The notes under the pieces: model-generated
What the model was told of the DNA's origin: nothing
The model's database searches: none
What the model saw: only the letters and a program-made list of their open reading frames with translations
In this document: piece by piece, positions 59,408-64,000 of the stretch
Layout: each line of letters starts with the position of its first letter
How positions within the stretch are numbered: position 1 is the stretch's first letter
Position numbers and translations under genes: made by a program
Assembly (NCBI RefSeq): GCF_016907545.1
Contig: NZ_JAFBCD010000001.1
Span: 3,038,001-3,102,000, forward strand
Direction: 5' to 3'
DNA length: 64,000 nucleotides
DNA from: Paenarthrobacter ilicis
GTDB taxonomy: Bacteria; Actinomycetota; Actinomycetes; Actinomycetales; Micrococcaceae

Positions 59408-59963
59408 TGCCCCGGATCGCATGCCATTCGTGATCCAGGATGGCGAAGATTTTCTCGCTGGCCCATTGGCCCTTGTAATGCCAGTTGTCCACCAGGGTGG
59501 CTTCCAGACGCATGCCCAGGCGCTGACAAATACCCGCAGAGCCCGTGTTCAGTGCGTCCAGCTTGGCATCAATCCGGTGGAATGCGAGCTGTCCAAACGC
59601 CAGGTCCAGGACAGCACCGGCGGCCTCGGTGGCGATCCCCTGGCCGCGTGCATCCGGGTGCAGGATCCAACCGACTTCTCCTTGGCCGGTACCCTCAAGC
59701 CACTTCAACACCACCTCACCCATCAGCCCGGGCCGGTCCTTGCTCTCAATGGCCAGGCACAGCCAGTCGCCCTCCTGCTTGAATTCGAAGTTGGCGTAGC
59801 GGCCCAGGGCCTCCATGGCTTTGGTCATGGTCAGCTCCTTGCGGAGCAGGAACCTGGCAGTTTCCGGCAGCGATTGGTAGCTGTGGAACCGCTCAAGATC
59901 CTCGGCTTCAAAACGCCGCAGGATCAGGCGGTCGGTGGTGATGGGGAGCTCAATATCGGGCAT
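59394..59963 (-). CDS. GNAT family acetyltransferase (RimJ/RimL-like)
   Basis: 189 residues. ITTDRLILRRFEAEDLERF opens it, GEVGWILHPDARGQGIATEAAGAVLDLAF gives the acetyl-CoA pyrophosphate loop (R-G-Q-G-I-A), and RIDAKLDALNTGSAGICQRLGMRLE the C-terminal strands. It resembles protein N-terminal acetyltransferases. The ATG at 59963 has CAGGAG upstream; a frame to 60665 would cover the paaI region and is spurious. Convergent with the GGDEF-EAL gene by a 14-bp overlap. Confidence 0.88.
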   Translation of the reverse strand: MPDIELPITTDRLILRRFEAEDLERFHSYQSLPETARFLLRKELTMTKAMEALGRYANFEFKQEGDWLCLAIESKDRPGLMGEVVLKWLEGTGQGEVGWILHPDARGQGIATEAAGAVLDLAFGQLAFHRIDAKLDALNTGSAGICQRLGMRLEATLVDNWHYKGQWASEKIFAILDHEWHAIRGISPG

Positions 59964-60004
59964 GCTCCTGAGGCTACTAGGTCCTGGTGAATAGTGGTCC
60001 GGTC

Positions 60005-60051
60005 TTGACACTGGGCGCGATCTGGGATTACCTAATGAACATTCGGTAAAT
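60005..60051 (+). promoter_or_regulatory. paaI promoter with PaaR-like operator
   Basis: TTGACA (60005-60010), 18 bp, and TACCTA (60029-60034) are followed by AATGAACATTCGGT (60034-60047), a partial match to the PaaR core with one perfect CGGT half. The operator overlaps the -10, as at paaA. Confidence 0.6.
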
Positions 60052-60071
60052 AAAGCTGGAGGCAATGACGC

Positions 60072-60533
60072 ATGGTTGAAACAACCCTCTCCGGTGCTTC
60101 GCACCAGATCCTGACGAACGACTACGCGTCCGAATGGATGGGCATCGAAGTCCTCACCGTCGACGACGGGCACGCCACCATCCGCATGTCCCTCCGCCAG
60201 GAAATGCTCAACGGATTCGGCATGGCACACGGCGGAATGATCTTCGCCTTCGGCGACACCGCCTTCGCGCTGGCCTGCAACCCAGCCAGCCCCACGCCAC
60301 AGGAAGCCGCCAACATCACGGTAGCGTCCGGCGTCGACATCAACTTCATCAAGCCGGCCTACCAAGGCCAGGTGATCACCGCCGTCGCAAACCGCCGCGC
60401 AAGTACAGGCCGCAGCGGCCTGTACGACATCCAAATTTTCGCGGCATCCCCTGACGAAGCCCCCTCCTCCGAGGCGCCCGGCGAACTCATTGCCGAGTTC
60501 CGTGGCCGCAGCCGCACCATCACCAAGAAGTAG
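60072..60533 (+). CDS. paaI: Phenylacetate-pathway hotdog thioesterase PaaI
   Basis: 153 residues. NGFGMAHGGMIFAFGDTAFALACN is the PaaI signature, with the catalytic Asp in GDTAFA, and ASGVDINFIKPAYQGQVITAVA the second strand block. It releases stalled ring-hydroxylated CoA esters and frees CoA. GGAGG precedes the ATG. It is first in paaI-paaK-paaR. Confidence 0.93.
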   Translation: MVETTLSGASHQILTNDYASEWMGIEVLTVDDGHATIRMSLRQEMLNGFGMAHGGMIFAFGDTAFALACNPASPTPQEAANITVASGVDINFIKPAYQGQVITAVANRRASTGRSGLYDIQIFAASPDEAPSSEAPGELIAEFRGRSRTITKK

Positions 60534-60540
60534 GAAAACC

Positions 60541-61887
60541 ATGACGCAGAACACCGTGGCAGCACCCGCCACCTCCGCCCAGGCCGGCGCCTCCGAACTG
60601 GACCGTGAGGAAACCATCTCCCGCGACGAACTCGAAGCCCTCCAACTCACCCGCCTCCAGCACACCGTGGCCTACGCCTACGATCGCGTGCCACTGTACA
60701 AGCGGAAGTTCGACGAAGCCGGCGTCCACCCCACGGATCTGCGTGAACTGAGCGACCTCGGCAAGTTCCCGTACACCACCAAAGAAGACCTCCGGCTGGA
60801 GTACCCGTTCGGCATGTTCGCGGTTCCCCAGGACCAGGTGGCACGCATCCACGCGAGCTCCGGCACCACCGGCCGCCCCACCGTGGTGGGCTACACCAAA
60901 AACGACCTCGCCAACTGGGCCACCCTGGTGGCCCGCTCCTTCCGCGCCTCCGGCGTACGGCCCGGCATGAAGGTCCACAACGCCTACGGTTACGGCCTGT
61001 TTACCGGCGGACTCGGCGCACACGCCGGCGCCGAAGCACTGGGCTGCACCGTCATCCCCATCTCCGGCGGCCAGACCGAACGCCAGATCCAGCTCATCCA
61101 GGACTTCAAGCCGGACGCCATCCTGGCCACGCCCACGTACCTGCTGACCATCGCCGACGCCATGGCCCAGATGGGGATCGACCCCACGTCCACGTCCCTC
61201 AAATACGCGGTGCTGGGCGCCGAGCCGTGGACCGAAGAAATGCGCCACGAACTCGAAGTCACCATGAACATCAAGGCCTCGGACATCTACGGGCTCTCCG
61301 AAGTCATGGGCCCGGGCGTCGCCGGCGAAGCAGTGGAAACGCAGGACGGCTGCCACATCTGGGAGGACCACTTCCGCCCGGAGATCATCGACCCGTTCGA
61401 CCACACGCGCGTCCTGGGGGATGGCGAACCGGGCGAGCTGGTGTTCACCTCCCTCACCAAGGAAGCGCTGCCGATCATCCGGTACCGCACCAAGGACCTC
61501 ACCCGTCTTCTCCCCGGCACGGCCCGCCCCGCCCACCGCCGCATGGGCCGCATCACCGGCCGCAGCGATGACATGATCATCCTCCGCGGCGTGAACCTCT
61601 TCCCGTCACAAATCGAGGAAATCGCCCTGCGCATCCCGGAGCTGAGTCCGCACTTCCAGTTGGAAATCACACGGCCCGAAGGCAAGCGCATGGACTCGCT
61701 GACAGTCCGGATCGAGCGCCGCGAAACAGTCACCACCGAGGCAAGCACGACGGCGGCCCACACCTTGCGGGAGCAGATCAAGATTCACGTTGGGTCATCC
61801 TGCGTAGTTGACGTTGTGGAGCCGGGTTCACTGGAGAGGTCCAACGGCAAGCTCCGCCGCATCTACGATCTCCGTCCCAAGGCCTGA
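60541..61887 (+). CDS. paaK: Phenylacetate-CoA ligase PaaK
   Basis: 448 residues; activates phenylacetate to phenylacetyl-CoA with ATP. Motifs: ARIHASSGTTGRPTVVGYT (P-loop), GYGLFTGGLGAHAGAEALG, GAEPWTEEMR, DIYGLSEVMGPGVAGE, RYRTKDL and GRSDDMIILRGVNLFPSQIEE, all typical of PaaK. The ATG at 60541, 8 nt after paaI, has AGTAGG upstream; a longer frame overlaps paaI. Co-transcribed with paaI. Confidence 0.95.
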   Translation: MTQNTVAAPATSAQAGASELDREETISRDELEALQLTRLQHTVAYAYDRVPLYKRKFDEAGVHPTDLRELSDLGKFPYTTKEDLRLEYPFGMFAVPQDQVARIHASSGTTGRPTVVGYTKNDLANWATLVARSFRASGVRPGMKVHNAYGYGLFTGGLGAHAGAEALGCTVIPISGGQTERQIQLIQDFKPDAILATPTYLLTIADAMAQMGIDPTSTSLKYAVLGAEPWTEEMRHELEVTMNIKASDIYGLSEVMGPGVAGEAVETQDGCHIWEDHFRPEIIDPFDHTRVLGDGEPGELVFTSLTKEALPIIRYRTKDLTRLLPGTARPAHRRMGRITGRSDDMIILRGVNLFPSQIEEIALRIPELSPHFQLEITRPEGKRMDSLTVRIERRETVTTEASTTAAHTLREQIKIHVGSSCVVDVVEPGSLERSNGKLRRIYDLRPKA

Positions 61888-61911
61888 GTTACTTCATGAG
61901 AAAATGCCAGC

Positions 61912-62511
61912 ATGCCTACTGAGACCACCACCAAGCGCGGACGGCCCGGTTACGACCAGCAGTCCGTGCTCCGCATCGCCGTCGACGTCTTCAACCGCCA
62001 CGGATACGACGCAACGTCCATGGGCATCCTGGCCGAGAACCTTGGGATCTCCAAGTCAGCCATCTACCACCACGTGCCGTCCAAGGGCGATCTCCTGAAG
62101 CTCGCCCTGGACCACGCACTGGGCGGGCTGGAGGCGATCCTCGAGGAGCCGTCTGCTACCTCCGGGCCTGCCGATGCGCGTCTGGAGTTTGTGCTGCGGC
62201 AGACCATTGCCGTGCTGGTGGACCGGCTGCCGTTCGTCACCCTGCTGCTGCGCCTGCGGGGCAACACCGAGATTGAACGCGATGCCCTGGAACGGCGGCG
62301 CGCCTTCGACCACAAGGTGGCTGCCCTGATCTCCGCTGCTCGGGAGGATGGGTCCCTCCGGCAGGACATCGATCCCCGCACCGTCACAAGGCTGCTGTTC
62401 GGCACCATCAACTCGATTGTGGAGTGGTACAAGCCCGGCGGCTCGCTGTCCCCGGAGAAGCTCGCGGACGACGTGATCACCATGGCGTTCGACGGCCTCC
62501 ACACCACCTGA
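61912..62511 (+). CDS. paaR: TetR family repressor PaaR
   Basis: 199 residues. The N-terminal HTH (RIAVDVFNRHGYDATSMGILAENLGISKSAIYHHVPSKGDLL) is a TetR DNA-binding domain; the rest is the helical ligand-binding and dimer domain. It lies 24 nt after paaK, and two PaaR-type operators occur at paaA and paaI in this window. Actinobacterial PaaR is released from DNA by phenylacetyl-CoA; the same ligand is likely here. Confidence 0.9.
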   Translation: MPTETTTKRGRPGYDQQSVLRIAVDVFNRHGYDATSMGILAENLGISKSAIYHHVPSKGDLLKLALDHALGGLEAILEEPSATSGPADARLEFVLRQTIAVLVDRLPFVTLLLRLRGNTEIERDALERRRAFDHKVAALISAAREDGSLRQDIDPRTVTRLLFGTINSIVEWYKPGGSLSPEKLADDVITMAFDGLHTT

Positions 62512-62518
62512 TCCCTCT

Positions 62519-62593
62519 CTCACATCCCCTCCCGTTTCCCCGGTTCCTCACTCACATCCCCACCCGCTTCCCCGGTTCCTCACTCACATCCCC
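62519..62593. repeat. Tandem repeat with a 32-bp period
   Basis: CTCACATCCCC occurs at 62519, 62551 and 62583, exactly 32 bp apart, with near-identical sequence between copies (CCCGcTTCCCCGGTTCCTCA). The unit is continuous, so these are not CRISPR repeats with spacers. It follows the paaR stop. The 299-bp gap 62512-62810 holds this, a terminator and a second repeat pair, and no gene. Confidence 0.7.
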
Positions 62594-62682
62594 ACCGCAC
62601 TGCACGGACACAGCGCATTGACCGACCATCCCGGGTTGAACCCTTTACGCATCCGCTAGCAACTCAAAAGCCGACCTGAAAC

Positions 62683-62721
62683 GACGAAACGCTTCTCCGG
62701 CAACGGGAGAAGCGTTTCGTC
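62683..62721. terminator. Bidirectional terminator between paaR and paaZ
   Basis: A 16-bp perfect stem (GACGAAACGCTTCTCC at 62683-62698 and its complement at 62706-62721) with loop GGCAACG lies between two convergent genes. Confidence 0.8.
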
Positions 62722-62765
62722 TATTCGGCAACTACGTGCGGGAGGAACCTCGGAAACCCGACATT

Positions 62766-62810
62766 ATGTGAGAGAGGGACGCCCCGGGAGCGGTGTGATG
62801 TGAGAGAGGG
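62766..62810. repeat. Repeat pair complementary to the 62519 tandem repeat
   Basis: ATGTGAGAGAGGG occurs at 62766 and 62798, again 32 bp apart, and is the reverse complement of CCCTCTCTCACAT at 62513-62525. The last copy abuts the paaZ stop codon. Together with the tandem repeat it makes an inverted pair around the terminator, as in REP-like elements. Confidence 0.55.
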
Positions 62811-64000
62811 CTACTTTTCGACGAGGGTGAGGACGTCGTAGGTGGCCACGATTTCGTCATTCTGGTTGGTCAGCACGGCATCCCAGGCAACCTCGCCGTA
62901 CTCATCGGTTTCACGCGGCGTGATCTTCTTGGCGGTCAGGGTGACCCGGATGGAATCGCCGGCGGCTACAGGGGTGATGAAACGCAGGTTCTCCAGTCCG
63001 TAGTTGGCCAGGACGGGGCCCGGAGCGGGCTCAACGAACAATCCCGCAGCCCAGCTGAGCAGCAAATAGCCGTGGGCAACGATGCCCGGGAAGAACGGGT
63101 TGGCTTCCGCCGCTTCCTGGTTGGTGTGCGCATAGAAGGTATCGCCCGTGGAGTTTGCGAAGGCCGTGATGTCCTCCAGCTTCACTTCCCGGAGCTCGGA
63201 ACGCACGGCATCACCGATCCGCAACGTGGACAAGTGCTTCCGGAAGGGGTGCTCGCCTTCAGTTTCCACAGTGAAGTTTCGGTCCGCTCCCGTGTGCCAA
63301 ACACCAGTGACGGCGGTAAGCATGTTGGGCGAACCCTGGATCGCGGTGCGCTGCATGTGGTGCAGGACAGAGCGGATGCCACCCAGTTCCTCGCCACCGC
63401 CGGCGCGACCCGGCCCACCGTGGACCAGGTGCGGCACGGGCGAACCGTGGCCGGTGGACGAGCGGGCGTCCTCGCGGTTCAGCATGTGGACGCGACCGTG
63501 GTGGGCCGCGATTCCCAACACCAGTTCCTGCGCCACGGCGGGATCGTTGGTGCAGACCGAGGCAACCAGCGAGCCCGAACCCTTGGCCGCCAAGCGGATT
63601 GCATCGGCAATATCCGAGTATCCGATCACCGAGGAAACGGGACCGAAGGCCTCCAGCGAGTGCACTTCCTCAGCTTCCGCATCGGTCCAGCTCAGGAGGA
63701 CCGGAGACATGAACGCGCCATCTTCCACAACGCCCACGGCTCCCCCGACCGAGGTGACCGACGGCGAATCGAGAGATCCGTACGCAAGTTCCCCACCGGC
63801 GTCGAGCATTGACTGAACAGCAGCCCGAACGTCGGCGAGCTGATCGAGCGAGGCCAAAGCGCCCATGGTGACGCCTTCAGCGCGGGGGTCGCCGACCACA
63901 ACGCGCTCGTTAATGCGGGCTCCGACGGCGGCCGCGACGTCGGCGGTCAGCGCCTGGGGCACGATCACACGGCGAATCGCGGTGCACTTCTGGCCGGCCT
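62811..64000 (-). CDS. paaZ: PaaZ, ring-opening aldehyde dehydrogenase/enoyl-CoA hydratase (C-terminal part, gene runs off the window)
   Basis: About 396 C-terminal residues; the start is beyond position 64000. The edge reads GQKCTAIRRVIVP, holding the catalytic Cys of the aldehyde dehydrogenase domain, followed by FGPVSSVIGYSDIADAI and ARSSTGHGSPVPHLVHGGPGRAGGGEELGG. A MaoC-type hydratase domain follows (SELREVKLEDITAFANSTGDTFYAHT and GIVAHGYLLLSWAAG, with the Asp/His pair). It opens oxepin-CoA hydrolytically and oxidises the aldehyde. An internal GTG at 63968 is not the true start. Confidence 0.93.
   Translation of the reverse strand, partial: AGQKCTAIRRVIVPQALTADVAAAVGARINERVVVGDPRAEGVTMGALASLDQLADVRAAVQSMLDAGGELAYGSLDSPSVTSVGGAVGVVEDGAFMSPVLLSWTDAEAEEVHSLEAFGPVSSVIGYSDIADAIRLAAKGSGSLVASVCTNDPAVAQELVLGIAAHHGRVHMLNREDARSSTGHGSPVPHLVHGGPGRAGGGEELGGIRSVLHHMQRTAIQGSPNMLTAVTGVWHTGADRNFTVETEGEHPFRKHLSTLRIGDAVRSELREVKLEDITAFANSTGDTFYAHTNQEAAEANPFFPGIVAHGYLLLSWAAGLFVEPAPGPVLANYGLENLRFITPVAAGDSIRVTLTAKKITPRETDEYGEVAWDAVLTNQNDEIVATYDVLTLVEK

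Noticed and set aside
59964..60665. Extension of the GNAT gene to 423 codons
   Set aside because: It would be antisense to paaI; the domain begins exactly at the ATG at 59963 with a good ribosome site.
62519..62593. Possible CRISPR array
   Set aside because: The period is 32 bp but the whole unit repeats with no unique spacers, and no cas gene is near.

Overview
The window looks like the chromosome of a high-GC Gram-positive actinobacterium, most likely Arthrobacter or Paenarthrobacter (Micrococcaceae). Reasons are the GC-rich coding sequence, frequent GTG/TTG starts behind strong GGAGG or GGGGGA sites, many ATGA/GTGA gene overlaps, an Lrp-linked branched-chain 2-oxo acid dehydrogenase operon, and an actinobacterial paa (phenylacetate) regulon with its TetR-family PaaR. 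The genus is an inference; no rRNA or tRNA gene was seen.

Layout. (1) 0.1-4.5 kb: bkdABC on the minus strand (E1-alpha, E1-beta, E2), divergent from an Lrp/AsnC regulator, then a YdcF-like protein. (2) 5-28 kb: a cell-envelope glycan locus. Two paralogous exported proteins (5.3 and 25.3 kb) and an LCP ligase flank a minus-strand operon running from about 25.1 to 11.0 kb. That operon encodes an anchored proline-rich protein, two GT4 enzymes, an ABC-2 polysaccharide exporter, a CgeB-type/GT2 fusion, UDP-ManNAc dehydrogenase (wecC) and a giant 1803-residue multi-enzyme protein. The partner epimerase wecB, a DUF6270-type protein and an alpha/beta-hydrolase-like protein lie at 7.4-10.9 kb. The stretch from about 8.6 to 16.4 kb is visibly richer in A+T. 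(3) 28-43 kb: a second, Wzx/Wzy-type exopolysaccharide locus with an initiating sugar-phosphate transferase, a polymerase/ligase, a nucleotidyltransferase, two GT4 enzymes, a pyruvyltransferase, a flippase, a tyrosine autokinase and a low-molecular-weight tyrosine phosphatase. Inside it sits a small unusual cassette: signal peptidase I, an HprK-like kinase fused to a PqqD-like domain, a Tat-signal exported protein and an AraC regulator. (4) 43-46 kb: VanZ-like protein and two lipoproteins. (5) 46-51 kb and 60-64 kb: the phenylacetate regulon in two parts, paaABCDE plus a paaG-like gene, and paaI-paaK-paaR with paaZ running off the end. Matching PaaR-like operators overlap both promoters. (6) 51-60 kb: oligopeptidase B, a methyltransferase, a small protein, a pseudo-receiver/GAF histidine kinase, and a possible signalling module made of a tiny secreted peptide with two IGWWPN repeats, a divergent TPR protein, and a translationally linked GGDEF-EAL protein.

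How the parts fit. ManNAcA made by WecB and WecC, two export routes (ABC and Wzx/Wzy), an LCP ligase and tyrosine-phosphorylation control together make this a surface-polysaccharide region. The c-di-GMP enzyme behind the TPR protein could link extracellular signalling to that output, but this is inference. The most interesting candidates for undescribed biology are the IGWWPN peptide/TPR/GGDEF-EAL module, the HprK-PqqD cassette with its exported neighbour, and the giant methyltransferase/coiled-coil/multi-glycosyltransferase fusion.
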